A stretch of 64,000 bases of DNA from contig JAPQWV010000001.1 of assembly GCA_027422505.1 (NCBI GenBank), positions 5,208,001 to 5,272,000 on the forward strand, read 5' to 3'. The position numbers and the translations under genes are program-made. Of the stretch, positions 1 to 10,900 are shown in pieces. Under the pieces are notes generated by a model. It was not told where the DNA came from, did no database searches, and saw nothing but the letters and a program-made list of their open reading frames with translations. Origin of the DNA: Craterostigma plantagineum (Eukaryota > Streptophyta > Magnoliopsida > Lamiales > Linderniaceae). Numbering within the stretch: the stretch's first letter is position 1; each line of letters starts with the position of its first letter.

Positions 1-651
1 GGAAAAAGAAAACTAACTTTTTGTTTGATTGTAGAGAAATGGCTGAGGAAAAGTAACTGAAGTTCAAAAGCAAAAACCATGGAAATTGAAAAATCATTTT
101 CGTTGCCAAATGGTAAGTAAAATGAAAGAAAAGCTAACGCGAATCGTTTTCGCTTTAGTTTTCTTTTCATCGCCGTTCTCCTCGATCCAAACAAAGCCTT
201 ATAACACTTTATTAGAAGATAGAACTACGATGTCAATAACAAATAACTGAGAATGGGTTGGGCCCATGTAAAACTATGGGCTCTAATAAATGGGCTGTTT
301 AGTATTCTTGCTTTAACATGAGCCGAGTTATAAACAGTTGATGTAAATAAGCTCCTCACGATTATATATCATCAAATATATTGGATTATAATTTACTCTG
401 GTCTCTCTATACACGATGAGATGATCATTAGATATAGTATTTATTTAGTCATTCAATTCATGAATTTCAGAGACGGTACAAAAAAGAAATAGGGAAGACA
501 ATGTAAGCAATATCAGAAAAAAAGAAAAAAAACATGACTTTGCATTCGATGCTTTTATGTCCTCGCTCATTGCCAAAGGAGTGTCATTACAGTCTTAGTA
601 GCGCTTTCAACTAAAAACTAACCCAGTCGGTCAAAATAGGAGATTTCATCA
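1..651. other. Flank with no recognised gene
   Basis: AT-rich DNA upstream of the first mobile element. I see no ORF with recognisable protein content, no RNA gene and no clear repeat. Its right edge is fixed by the 9-bp target duplication of MULE-1. Confidence 0.5.
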
Positions 652-660
652 ACTTGTCTC
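652..660 (+). repeat. MULE-1 target-site duplication, left copy
   Basis: ACTTGTCTC abuts the left terminal inverted repeat and is identical to 26389-26397. A perfect 9-bp match next to matching inverted termini fixes the element boundaries. Confidence 0.9.
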
Positions 661-735
661 GGCTTTTTTTCAAAAATAATGTGATTTTTAAATAGGATAT
701 CGAAAATAATGCGGTTTCGTTTGGTATATCAAAAA
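661..735 (+). repeat. MULE-1 left terminal inverted repeat, outer part
   Basis: This is the outer 75 bp of the left TIR, matching the reverse complement of the right TIR with scattered substitutions. The match stops at 735, where Copia-A begins, and resumes at 18565. Removing Copia-A and one copy of its AAAAA duplication restores a continuous match to the right TIR. Confidence 0.88.
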
Positions 736-1014
736 TGTTAAAAGTCATAAGTTGCAACTCATGCCTCATGTGAACAAGGCATTAGACAAACATCATCAAG
801 ACAAAGTATTAGACAAACATAATCTAGCCAACTAGACAAGAAAACATTAAGCTACCTAACATGCTTTATTGTTTTCAAATATTTCAGCTTATTGTCTAAT
901 TAGTAGCTATATATATGTATGCATGGTTTGTATTATGAGATATCAATTAGTAAGCAATCAAAATTCAAGTGCCGTAGCATTGAAATTATCTATCTATCTC
1001 TTTTATATCCAACA
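736..1014 (+). repeat. Copia-A 5' LTR
   Basis: 279 bp, TGTTAAAAG to ATATCCAACA, with a TATATATATG TATA-like run around 910-920. It matches the 3' LTR with roughly six substitutions plus small indels, and lacks the 103-bp tandem duplication found in the 3' LTR. Confidence 0.92.
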
Positions 1015-1018
1015 ATTT

Positions 1019-1030
1019 TGGTATCAGAGC
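1019..1030 (+). other. Copia-A primer binding site
   Basis: TGGTATCAGAGC, complementary to the 3' end of initiator tRNA-Met, four bases after the 5' LTR. This is the usual first-strand priming site of plant copia elements. Confidence 0.9.
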
Positions 1031-1261
1031 TAAGGAAGAATAATAATAAAAAAATTTTGATACCATCGACTCCAACCCTCACACACATATCCACACAATT
1101 GTCAACTACTTATATATCTCACATATTCATCACGTGAGTTTCTCAAGCAAGTAGCTCTTTCTCAAGCAATCACCTTATATCACCCCTCAAGCACGCATCA
1201 TCCTTAAGAAAAAAAAATTCTCTCACACACTACGAACAAATTTTGCACTCGTACTCTCGAG

Positions 1262-2398
1262 ATGGCAAATCAAGTTACGATTATGTTCTCTTACATTCCG
1301 AATCAAGTTCCAATCTTTGACGGAGAAAATTTCGACTATTGGTGTAGTCAAATGGAAACGTTATTTATATCGCAAGATCTATGGGAGGTCGTTGAAGAAA
1401 CGTATGCCGAGCCACCACCTAAAGTAGATGAAGGCGAGTCCTCCGATGAAGAAGAATGGACAGACGCACATCAAAAAGAGTACAACAAAAATCGAAAGAA
1501 GGATGCTAGTGCTCTAAGGTTCATCCAACAAGGTATAAGCAAAACCATCTATCCCAGAATTCATGGCATTAAAAAATCCAAAGAAGCATGGGATATTCTC
1601 AAAGAAGGTTTTCAAGGAAACGAAAAAGTTACGTCAATCAAACTCCAATATCTTTGGAGAGATTTCGATAACTTGGCGAAAAAAGACAACGAAGCCATGC
1701 AAATCTATCTCACTCGAGTTGCTGAGATCGATCAAATCAGAAGCCTTGGAGATACTATTGAAGAGAAGAAGATTGTTCAAAAAGTTTTAAGGAGTCTTCC
1801 CTCTAAATACGACGATATCGTCGCCGCGATCGAAGAGTCGAAGGACCTGACAAAGTTCACTTTTCGTGAACTAACAAGCTCATTACAAGTTCATGAAGAG
1901 CGCCTCAACAAATCCTCAAATCAATCCCTGGAGCAAGCGTTTGACTCCAAGATAAACATGCAAGGAACCAAAAATACTTCATGGCATTATAAAGGAAGAG
2001 GCGGTTCAAATCATACGAGAGGAAGAGGACGGGGCCATCCGAGTCAATTTAGGCCTAATGGTGGAAACTCAAATCAACAAGCCGGCTGCCGAATTTGCAA
2101 GAAAACGAATCACGACACAAAAGATTGTCGGTTCAAGTGCAAGAAGTGCCAAAACGCCAACCATTCTCAAAGAGACTGTTGGTATCAACAAAAGTCGGAG
2201 AAAAACGAAGCAAATTTCATCGAAGACGCAGGAGAGCAATTATTTTCTTGCATGACGGATCAACATCAATCATCATGTATGTGGTATTTGGACAGTGGGT
2301 GTAGCAGCCATATGACCGGAGAAAGGACGTTGTTCGTTGAACTTGATCAAAATTTCGTCGGAGGTGAAACTCGGCGATGGCAAGCTACACAAGGCTGA
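1262..2398 (+). pseudogene. Copia-A gag with zinc knuckles and start of protease
   Basis: The frame starts at an ATG about 230 bp after the primer site and gives 378 residues. It has an N-terminal DGENFDYWCSQME segment and a UBN2-like gag region. Two knuckles follow, CRICKKTNHDTKDC and CKKCQNANHSQRDC, and then the aspartic protease start [13 protein letters not shown]. The frame is lost near 2340, just after the protease active-site DSG. The continuing pol sequence lies in another frame from 2337, so gag is readable but the polyprotein is broken. It would package RNA and form virus-like particles. Confidence 0.85.
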
Positions 2399-3254
2399 AG
2401 GAAAGGGAACTATTGCAGTCCAAACTAATGAAGGTAACAAAAAACTCATTCAAGGAGTTCTTTATGTGCCAAATCTTACGAGTAATCTTCTTAGTGTTGA
2501 GCAATTATTGGAGAAGGGATATTCGGTATTTTTTGACGATGGAAAATGCAGAATTATTGATAAGAAAAGCAATAATACTATTGCTTATGTTCCTATGAGT
2601 CCAAACAAGGTGTTTCCAATGATTATCCCTCTTCAAGAGAAAGTGGCGTTCAGGGGAGAAAATTTGGAACAATCTCAACTTTGGCATTTGAGATACGGAC
2701 ATCTCAACGGCAAGGGGCTGATACTGCTCAAGCAAAAGAATATGGTGATAGGCCTACCAAACATTGATCGACAAACAGAAATTTGTGAAGGGTGCGTATA
2801 TGGCAAAATGCATCGACTTCCGTTTCCAAAAACAACTTGGCGAGCGAAGGAACCGCTGGAACTTGTTCATGCGGATATCTGGGGACCAACGAGAACTCCT
2901 TCTCTCGGTAACAAAAAATACTTCATTCTGTTTGTTGATGATTTTACAAGGATGATGTGGGTTTATTTTATTGAAAAATCCGAAGCGTTTGCTACTTTTC
3001 TGAAGTTTAAGGCTCTTGTCGAGAAACAGAGTCATTATAAAATTCAGACACTCAGAACGGATCGAGGAGGAGAATTTATATATCATCCGTTCATGGAATA
3101 TTGTAAGGAAAATGGTATTCAGGGGCAACTCACGGTTCGAAGAAGTCCTCAACAGAACGGAGTCGCCGAAAGAAAAAATCGCACAATCGCGGAAATGTCA
3201 AGGAGCATGATGATCGGTAAAGGATTACCCAAAAATTTCTGGGCCGAGGCTGTT
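2337..3254 (+). pseudogene. Copia-A pol, first part: protease end and integrase, truncated by insertion
   Basis: The frame encodes the rest of the protease, then a GAG-pre-integrase segment (LWHLRYGHLN) and a zinc-binding CEGCVYGKMH. The integrase core follows, with VHADIWGP, VDDFTRMMWVY and RTDRGGEF (DDE residues) and SPQQNGVAERKNRT. At 3255 the Sirevirus-like element begins, cutting the sequence inside the conserved FWAEAV stretch. The frame runs a further 87 bp into the inserted LTR by chance. Integrase continues at 16143. Confidence 0.85.
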
Positions 3255-3551
3255 TGTTGGTCCCGAAATGCACCAAACAAGGAATCAAAGATGGCTAAAT
3301 GGAATGAAAAGGGAGAGTTTCTCACCTTTGAGTGTGTGTAGTGTGTGAAAATAAGAGTAAGCCTTTTGATCTTTGATTAACCTTCAAAGTGTGTTGGTAA
3401 AACCTTATATACCACATTAACCCTAGGTATATTAAGGCCCAATCACAAATAATAAAGTAATTACAATCTAGTCCAAAGCCCAAGCTAAAGATAATTACAT
3501 AATTAATCTCAAGACTTAAACTATTGACACAACTAATTAAATATCCTAACA
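3255..3551 (-). repeat. Sirevirus-like element, 3' LTR
   Basis: 297 bp. On the minus strand it reads TGTTAGGATA to CCAACA. It is identical to 15846-16142 except for one A/G difference near 3415. Confidence 0.93.
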
Positions 3552-3563
3552 ATCTCCCCCTTT
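3552..3563 (-). other. Sirevirus-like element, polypurine tract
   Basis: The minus strand reads AAAGGGGGAGATT-like sequence against the 3' LTR. It is the expected plus-strand priming site. Confidence 0.8.
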
Positions 3564-3609
3564 GTGTCAATTGTTGGGAGTCTTGAATCTTGGGCGTTGG
3601 GATGGTGGA

Positions 3610-3966
3610 TTAGCGTGTGAGTGTTTCGCGAAGCCCTAGCTTGAACTCGAAGGCGCGGAGATTCCTTCGAAGAACCATTCTATCAGCAATAGCGTCAATG
3701 AGCTTCGCGAACTTGGATCGGCAGAGGGGATCTTCTTCCGAAAGAATGCGGCAAATTCTCATGAGTTTGTCTTGAATGATTGTGAGCGTCCCATCTGAGA
3801 ATTTTGCCACCTCGGAGCAGCGCAGGAGCCTCATCTTTCCTTTGTAGTTCGAGTAGGCGACCGCCGGATCATCTCCGTCGATCACATCGCCCTCTCGATA
3901 GTCGTCTGCATTCTTGAAAGATGGGCGCGTCAAGTTCACCTTCTTGAGATTATGTTCCACCGCCAT
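3610..3966 (-). CDS. Sirevirus-like ORF3, C-terminal segment
   Basis: 118 residues as read from the ATG at 3966, with VNLTRPSF, YSNYKGKMRLLRCSEVAKFSDGTL and a basic C-terminal RMVLRRNLRAFEFKLG. The pattern of NLT.P, an 'MR.....KFSDGTL' block and a terminal RR.LR.FE block is what I recall from the end of extra ORFs in plant copia-type elements. It ends about 60 bp before the 3' LTR. Most likely it is the C terminus of the same protein as the two segments upstream, separated by a frameshift. Confidence 0.55.
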   Translation of the reverse strand: MAVEHNLKKVNLTRPSFKNADDYREGDVIDGDDPAVAYSNYKGKMRLLRCSEVAKFSDGTLTIIQDKLMRICRILSEEDPLCRSKFAKLIDAIADRMVLRRNLRAFEFKLGLRETLTR

Positions 3967-5963
3967 CTGCAGATCGTGGGTGCGTAGAATCTGACCTGTC
4001 GGAGCATGTGGCGCTTGATAGCCACATATCCCATGGTGACCGGTTCAGCACGTACGAGGTGTCCAGAGCTTCGGAGGACAAGTCTGAACTGTTTCATGGA
4101 TTCCAGCATGCTGTATAGGTCACCCAGGCGCAGAAACTTGAAGTCCGCCTCACTGACTTCGCTGTAGCTCTCATCCTGCCTCATTACTGTGAAGACTGGG
4201 TAGTGGACAGGTCCTTTCGACTCGTGGCGGAGGTCAGTGACTTTGCAGATGGGGGCCCGATTCATTTCCAGAGCGATGTTTTCCTCATCGGATAGCGTCC
4301 TCTTTGTGCATTTGTTGCAGAGAAGACTCCATCGATAGAGCTGCTTCTTTTTCTCGCTCCAATTCTGGATATTCATCAGCTCATACTCGTCGAAGGTTGT
4401 GACGATCTTCTCCTTGCGCCGCCAGATCCTCTTCCTGATCTCTTCCTGAAATGGTGCCGTGATCTTTTTGTTTTCCCACGGTGCTTCCGGTATATCCACC
4501 GTGGGTACATCTGTTTGAGCAGCAGGAGCCTCAGTTTGCTGCGCTTGAAACTGAAGGATGTTCTCGAGCTCGGCCGGTTCCGCGTCGTACTCCTCTCCGT
4601 TCTCGTCGTCTGCGGTGTTGATCAGCGTGAGCGAGGCTTCCTTTAGCAGACGTCGAGCGTTTTCCACCAACTTTCTGGCTGCTACTGCGTCGGCGGGTGT
4701 GTACAGCCATTCATCGTTGAAGATGTAGGCCTCGATCTCATTTTGTGCGCAGTAGACGTCCTCGACTGCCAGGTTGGAGTCGATGTCGAGAGGGGTGTGG
4801 CTATGTGATGGCGAGGGTGTTGCTTCGGAGGAGTTTGTGGATTGTGGGGATGGTTGTGGTGGAGATTCAGGTGGTTCGGTTGAGGTGATGGTCTTGGCGA
4901 GGATGATTTGGGTAATTGGTGGTGTAGATGTGGTGGTGGCCTCTAACGTCGATGTGACAGTTAGAGGTTCGGAGTTGGTGGGTGGAGACGGTGTGGAGGT
5001 GGTCTCTAACGTCGATGTGACGATTAGAGTTTTGGAGACGTTGGTGTGTGGTGGTGAGGGTGATTTGGTTAGTGACTCGGGGTTTATGGAATGGGATGTT
5101 TGGCTAGTGGGTTGTGAGGTTTCTGTTGCGGGTGCCGTTTCAGGTCCAGAGGAGGAGGGCGGCGTCGATTGTACGAATCCTTGGGATTGTGCGCCAAGCT
5201 GCCTATTTATCTCCCCCTCGCGGCGATCTTGATCATCGTCTTGATCGTCGCGCCTGAACCCGCTAGTCTCGCCTTGGGTGCGGCAAGACATTGGTTGCAG
5301 CATAATTTTCTTCATCTGTTGTTCCTCCTCGTCGAGTTCCGTCATTGTCTCGAATCGTGCTCTGAGGAGGTAGAAGAGCTCCTTGGCGGAAATGGAGGAG
5401 AGAACAGCGTCCGCGTCTTCATTTTGCTTCGGTGGTGGCGTCTCCGTGGCCACACCTTTGCCTTTGTCGATCGTGGACGCTTCGAGACGCGCGTAGACTT
5501 TATCTAAAATCGACGCCTCAAGAGTCTTTGCAAACTCTTGAAGACGTGTCTCTAGCGCGGTCTCGGTGACGAAGTGGGGTAAATCTAACAAGTTGGAGTC
5601 ACGAAGAGCTCCAACTGACACCGACTCGGTGAATATCGCCGATCGGCCGCCCGTTTGCACGGGACTGGAAAAGACGGGGTCACTCAGACTTCCCGTTAGC
5701 ATTATCGATGAGACAGACTCAATCGAATGATGGCCTAGGCTCACGGTTGTTGTGATGTTGGCCGTGCTAGGTCTTCCGCTCTCAGTCACAGAGACATCAC
5801 CGAGCGTTCTGACAGAGTCACGAAGACTCTGTGGTGCGGTAAGAGGTGTATGTGTCCTAGAAACGTAAGGAATTATGGGGAGTGAGGGCACTAGACTCGA
5901 TGTGCATGAAGAGGATGCAGTCTGAGGCGAGGGACTGCTTGTTTCAACATCGATCACCTCCAA
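3936..5963 (-). CDS. Sirevirus-like ORF3, second segment
   Basis: About 675 residues in a different frame from the first segment and without an ATG at the overlap. The first 400 residues are low complexity, rich in Ser, Thr and Pro (repeated SPSPP, TSTPP blocks). The rest is folded-looking, with NEIEAYIFNDEWLY, APWENKKITAPFQEEI, LYRWSLLCNKCTKRTL and ADFKFLRLGDLYSML. The final 20 or so residues look out of frame: reading the third frame upstream of 3966 gives the expected continuation through T-H-D-L-Q. So this is the middle of one long ORF3 product disrupted near 4000. Confidence 0.6.
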   Translation of the reverse strand: MEVIDVETSSPSPQTASSSCTSSLVPSLPIIPYVSRTHTPLTAPQSLRDSVRTLGDVSVTESGRPSTANITTTVSLGHHSIESVSSIMLTGSLSDPVFSSPVQTGGRSAIFTESVSVGALRDSNLLDLPHFVTETALETRLQEFAKTLEASILDKVYARLEASTIDKGKGVATETPPPKQNEDADAVLSSISAKELFYLLRARFETMTELDEEEQQMKKIMLQPMSCRTQGETSGFRRDDQDDDQDRREGEINRQLGAQSQGFVQSTPPSSSGPETAPATETSQPTSQTSHSINPESLTKSPSPPHTNVSKTLIVTSTLETTSTPSPPTNSEPLTVTSTLEATTTSTPPITQIILAKTITSTEPPESPPQPSPQSTNSSEATPSPSHSHTPLDIDSNLAVEDVYCAQNEIEAYIFNDEWLYTPADAVAARKLVENARRLLKEASLTLINTADDENGEEYDAEPAELENILQFQAQQTEAPAAQTDVPTVDIPEAPWENKKITAPFQEEIRKRIWRRKEKIVTTFDEYELMNIQNWSEKKKQLYRWSLLCNKCTKRTLSDEENIALEMNRAPICKVTDLRHESKGPVHYPVFTVMRQDESYSEVSEADFKFLRLGDLYSMLESMKQFRLVLRSSGHLVRAEPVTMGYVAIKRHMLRQVRFYAPTICRWRWNIISRR

Positions 5964-7330
5964 GTGGGTGTCGATGGTATACGTGGCTCCTCGTGGAATG
6001 AAATATCTTCCTGTAGAGAGGAAGATAAGTGGACTAGGGGGGACGTTTGCGTGGTTGAGCCAGATGCCACGACTTCTACTCGGGAGGTGAACACATCACC
6101 TCCTGTGCCTATTGGTTCGGCTCGGCTTATTTGTGGCTGAGGAGGTCGATCGTGTTTTTGTTTCGATCGACGCTCCGTGGGACGGCTTACGTCATCCTTA
6201 CGCGCCCGTTTTTTCGGAACGCGGGTGGAAGAGGATGCGGCGTGACTCGATGACCTTTTGGAGGTAGTGGTGGGGGGTTGGCTAGTCCCGAGGTTAGGAG
6301 CAGGGGGGTTGATCTGCTCCGTAGGGACAGTGGATCGAGGGTGCGGGCTTTCACGGAAGGAGGCGGTTGAGGCACGGTATTCTTGGACGTGCGGGTTGGT
6401 TGGGTCGGCGTAGGCGAGCACGTCGTCCGGGATCACCATTGCGTGTCGATCCTTCGCCGGTGTGTTCTTCTTGGCGAACTTCTCGACTGTTGGGATTTGA
6501 AAGTGTTCTGCTTCCGGACGAATGCGGATGTTGGTTGAGTGTAGGCGGAAGTGCTTGATCAGAGCTGGGAGCCATCGCATGTACGGGACGAACCGGTTCG
6601 TGACTCCCTTGGCGATTTCCCGGTCGCGTCGCTGGATCATCGAGACTAGGTCCACCCAGATGATGTCGGCGTAGTTGTACTTGCGGTTGTGAGCGATGCC
6701 GGTCATGATTGTGAGGATTTGAATGTTTCCGCGATCCTGACCAGCATGCTTTCCAGACATACACTTGTTCACCAGCAGGTACAGCGTCCGCCAGGGTTGT
6801 GGTAGATTGCGGGTTGTGACTTCACTGAGGACAAGTGGGCCTTTCTTCTTCTTGGCATCTGGTTGATAGCCCAGTCTGTCTATGTCTTCAATGAGTTGGT
6901 CGTGAGTTGGTGGTGGATCGTAGGGTGAGTAGACCGGGAGATGAAGAACTTCTTGGAGTATTCTGGGAGTGAGGACCACCGTTTCTTGATCGATTTGGGC
7001 GGATAAGATCTTGGCAAGGCGTAGCGGTCCAGCAATCTGCAGCGTGTGCCAGAATTGTTGTAGGTACACCTGTGCTTCTGGTTCGCCATGAGTGAGGGCG
7101 TGGCGAAGTGGGTGCCCTTTGAGAATCTCTATAATTACAGGGGCATCGCACCGAAAACTGTCCAAGTCCACTTTGTAGTTGTTGGGAACCAGGGCCGCCC
7201 ATTGACTTAGTGAAAAGATCTCCTCCGGTGGTGGAACATAGGTACGCGCGTGGAGTTCGATGCGAGCGACTTCTCTTTGGATGGCAGCCGCCTCAAGTGC
7301 GTCAAGTGTGCTTTGGTCTTTGTCCGTCAT
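5954..7330 (-). CDS. Sirevirus-like ORF3, first segment (env-like/additional ORF)
   Basis: 458 residues from an ATG at 7330. The middle part (about 90-290) contains YLQQFWHTLQI, LTPRILQEVLHLPVY and NRKYNYADIIWVDLVSMI. This matches in outline the amino-terminal half of the extra ORF carried by many plant retrotransposons downstream of pol. The last 130 residues are Ser/Thr/Pro/Arg-rich with KKRARKDD-type basic clusters. No signal peptide or clear membrane segment is visible, so 'envelope' would only be a label. The frame ends at 5954-5956. The next frame overlaps by 10 bp and can be read further upstream, which suggests one protein broken by an indel. Confidence 0.65.
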   Translation of the reverse strand: MTDKDQSTLDALEAAAIQREVARIELHARTYVPPPEEIFSLSQWAALVPNNYKVDLDSFRCDAPVIIEILKGHPLRHALTHGEPEAQVYLQQFWHTLQIAGPLRLAKILSAQIDQETVVLTPRILQEVLHLPVYSPYDPPPTHDQLIEDIDRLGYQPDAKKKKGPLVLSEVTTRNLPQPWRTLYLLVNKCMSGKHAGQDRGNIQILTIMTGIAHNRKYNYADIIWVDLVSMIQRRDREIAKGVTNRFVPYMRWLPALIKHFRLHSTNIRIRPEAEHFQIPTVEKFAKKNTPAKDRHAMVIPDDVLAYADPTNPHVQEYRASTASFRESPHPRSTVPTEQINPPAPNLGTSQPPTTTSKRSSSHAASSSTRVPKKRARKDDVSRPTERRSKQKHDRPPQPQISRAEPIGTGGDVFTSRVEVVASGSTTQTSPLVHLSSSLQEDISFHEEPRIPSTPTWR

Positions 7331-7916
7331 TTCGAAAAGCTGATTTGCGATGATTGAGTTAGCAGGAAACGAAGTTTGAAAGCAGATTCGACGAAGACGA
7401 CTATGCGAGGAGTTGCGAATTTTTGACAGAAAGGGTTGCGAATTTTTTGAAGTTTCTCGGGAATTTTTGAATAGTGAAAAAACGTTAAGGGTTTTGGGGT
7501 TTTACGATTGTAGGCACTGTTCATGCGAATTTTTTGAGTAAATGGGCCGAAATTTCTCGGGCTTGGTCAAAACCTTAACTTGGCTGAATTTCGCGGATTT
7601 GGTCCCAATTTTGACCCTTTTTGGGTTTAAAATTTGAAATTCAGCCCAAAATGTTTTGATCAGTCCGATTTTGACTCAGTTTGACCAGACTTTAAAATTT
7701 CAACCCAAAATTTTTTTTTTTTTTTTTAATAATGAAAAATAAGAAAAACTCCCCCTTAATCGTAAAACTTCCCGTTTTAAATAATGAAATATCAGACGCT
7801 CCCCCTTAATCTAAAAACTCCCCCTCAACAGACATAATCCAGAAGACACATAGAAAATGAAGTGAAGTGAAAGTGAAATATGTACACTTTATCAAAGTTC
7901 ATGTAGGGTCGATTGA
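7331..7916 (-). promoter_or_regulatory. Non-coding gap between pol and ORF3 with purine tracts and leader-type motifs
   Basis: About 585 bp. In element sense it has three AAGGGGGAG-like runs soon after the pol stop (G-runs at about 7750-7756, 7799-7806 and 7819-7825), resembling extra polypurine tracts. Nearer ORF3 it has three copies of the CCGAGAAA/CCGCGAAA motif (about 7453, 7552 and 7586), the same motif repeated in the 5' leader. A poly-A/T run lies at about 7711-7728. It may serve as leader for a separate ORF3 transcript, which is inference. Confidence 0.5.
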
Positions 7917-10900
7917 TCACAACTGAATATTCAACATACCCAACATAGTCACTAGGTGTTGGAATCGTTTGACATCCAACGGTTTTGTGAAAATGTCGGC
8001 CAGTTGATCTTCAGTTGTGATGTAGTGCAATTCAATCGTGCCTTGCTCGACATGTTCTTTGATGAAGTGATGACGAATATCTATGTGTTTTGTTCTTGAG
8101 TGATGTACAGGATTACTCGTCATCGCGATGGCACTTTTTGAGTCACAATAAATGGGAATTTTATCAACATGAAAATTAAAATCTCGTAGTTGGGTTCTCA
8201 TCCACAAAAGCTGTGAACAGCAACTAGCGGCGGCGACATATTCTGCCTCCGTCGACGAAGTTGAGACACAGTTTTGTTTTCGAGACGACCAACTTACGAG
8301 TTTACCGCCCAAGAAGTGTGCAGCTCCAGAGGTGCTTTTTCGGTCCATCTTGCATCCTGCATAATCCGAGTCAGAGAATCCAACCGATTTGAAGTCCGAT
8401 AGAGTGGGGTACCACAAACCCAGATTGGGTGTTCCCTTGAGATAGCGGAGAATCCTTTTGACAGCAGTAAGATGGGATTCCTTTGGTGTGGCCTGAAAAC
8501 GAGCGCAGATTCCTGTCGAGAGGACGATATCCGGTCGACTAGCAGTAAGGTACAGAAGAGATCCTATTATCCCTCGATAAACGGTTTGATCAACGGGAAC
8601 ACCAGATGGGTCCGCGTCGGGTCGGCCAGAGGGTGACATAGGCGTAGCAGCAGTCTTAGCATCCTTCATTCCATACTTCTCGAGGATGTCATCTATGTAT
8701 TTGGACTGATTGATGAAGATTCCGTTGGGGAGTTGCTTTACTTGAAGACCAAGAAAGAAATTCAGTTCACCCATCATACTCATTTCGAATTTCTCTTTCA
8801 TCAATTCTGCGAACTCTTCGCACAGTTGAGGTTTAGTCGATCCAAAAATGATGTCATCGACATAAATCTGTACAATCATGATGTCCGGGCCACTCCGCTT
8901 TGTGAAGAGAGTTGTATCCAGAGATCCTTTCTTGAATCCAGACTGAACAAGGAAATCTGAAAGGACGTCATACCAAGCTCGGGGAGCCTGTTTTAGTCCG
9001 TAGAGGGCCTTGTAGAGTCGATAAACGTGATGAGGAAACTCTTCGCTCAAGAACCCTTCAGGTTGATCAACGTACACTTCTTCTTTGAGAAATCCATTCA
9101 GAAATGCCGTCTTTACATCCATTTGGTAGACTTTGAAGTTCTTGTGAGCAGCAAAGGCAAGGAACATTCGTATGGCTTCGATCCTGGCAACTGGGGCGAA
9201 GGTTTCATCGTAGTCGATGCCTTCTTGTTGGTTGTACCCCTTAGCCACAAGTCTTGCTTTATTGCGAATAACAACACCATCTTCATCCTTTTTGTTCTTA
9301 AAGATCCATTTTGTGCCGATAATGGATCTATTGTGAGGTCGTGGTACGAGTTCCCAAACTTGTAAACGTTCAAACTGATTTATTTCCTCCTGCATTGCAA
9401 TCAGCCAATCAGGATCATTGAGAGCTTCAGCTACTCGTGATGGTTCGACTTGACTGAGGTAGCAAGCAAACAAGCTTTCATTCATCGTAGCCGAACGTGT
9501 CGAAACACCGGATGTGGGATCCCCAATAATCTGATCGGTAGGGTGAGAGCGAGCCCAAAGTGGCACGTTGGTTTGTGAGGAGCTGGCCGCATTAGTGTCT
9601 ACTTGAAGCTCATTAGATTGGGGCCCGGTGTCCGAAGAAGAGATCTCAATCGTATTGAATTGAGAGGGTTCTGCATCAGAATCAGCAATATTCCCCGGGT
9701 TGGGTAGTATGTCGTCTTCATTGAGATTGAGAGCATCCAGGTTTGGAGGGACGACGTTATTGCCGGTAGCTGGTGGTGTAGGCGGAGTGGGTGCAGCGGT
9801 AGGTTGAGTGGTGGCGACGGGAGTCTTGGGAACTGGGTAGAAGTATTCGAAGAGCAGATCGAGATCCAGTTCGCCACAATTGCCCTCAGATGAGGAAGTT
9901 CCCGCCGTTGAAGATTGACCTTTTGTCAACGTCTGTAGAAGACCTGGTTCTGGACTGATATGGCCAGAAGCTATGAGATCGCCTTCGCTTTCGTCAAAAG
10001 AGACATTCGTGCTTTCTATTACTGACCGTTTCTCCTTAAGATAGACTCTGTATGCCTTTGAATTTAGTGAATATCCAACAAAGATGCCTTCAAGAGCTTT
10101 TGGATCAAGCTTCCCAAGATGTTGGCGATCATTGGCCACAAAACATCGGCAACCGAAGACCCTTAGATAAGATATATCGGGGATACGACGGTTATTCAGC
10201 ATCTCGTATGGGGTGCGGTTGAATCTCTTGTGGATGGAAGCCCGGTTCTGTGTGTAGCAAGCCGTTTGAATAGCTTCGCCCCAAAGAGAATGAGGAAGTC
10301 CGGATTGGATGAGAAGAGTCCTTGCAGCTTCAACTAGTGTCCTGTTCTTGCGCTCAACGACACCATTCTGTTCCGGTGTCTTCACAGCTGAGAACTGCTG
10401 AGTGATGCCCTGAGTGGCATAGAAATCACTGAGCTTTTTGTTCTTAAACTCAGTTCCGTTGTCACTTCTGATAATCCGAACCTTCTGTTGGTGGAGTGTT
10501 TGGGATGTAACAACAAACTCGATAATTATATCAGGAACTTCATCCTTTGTACGAATGAGTTTCGTCCACGTGTAGCGTGAAAAATCGTCGACTATCACCA
10601 GAATATACCGTCTTCCTCCGAGTGTGGCCGTAGGCATTGGGCCACATAGATCCATATGTAAGAGTTCGAGGATGAGCTTAGAGGACGGTGTTTCCTTAGA
10701 GACATGAGACGATCGCTTCATCTTCCCCAATTCACAGGCAGAGCAGAGGTGTTCCTTATGATATGTCAGTTGGGGTAGACCGTTGACGAGTTTATTCTGA
10801 CGCAGTTTGTTGATGGTCTTGAAATTGAGATGTGAAAGTCGCCGGTGCCATAGATCATTCAACTTGGGTGCGGCTCGAGAGAGAAGGCATATTGGTCGTG

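Noticed and set aside
919..1137. 72-codon open frame across the Copia-A 5' LTR and primer site
   Set aside because: It crosses the LTR border and primer binding site, has no domain, and recurs only as part of the LTR.
3255..3341. C-terminal 29 codons of the Copia-A integrase frame after FWAEAV
   Set aside because: They read into the inserted LTR; the true continuation of integrase is at 16143.
4774..5507. Plus-strand Val/Gly-rich frames opposite ORF3
   Set aside because: Antisense of the Ser/Thr/Pro-rich linker of ORF3; composition is a mirror of that repeat and no domain is present.
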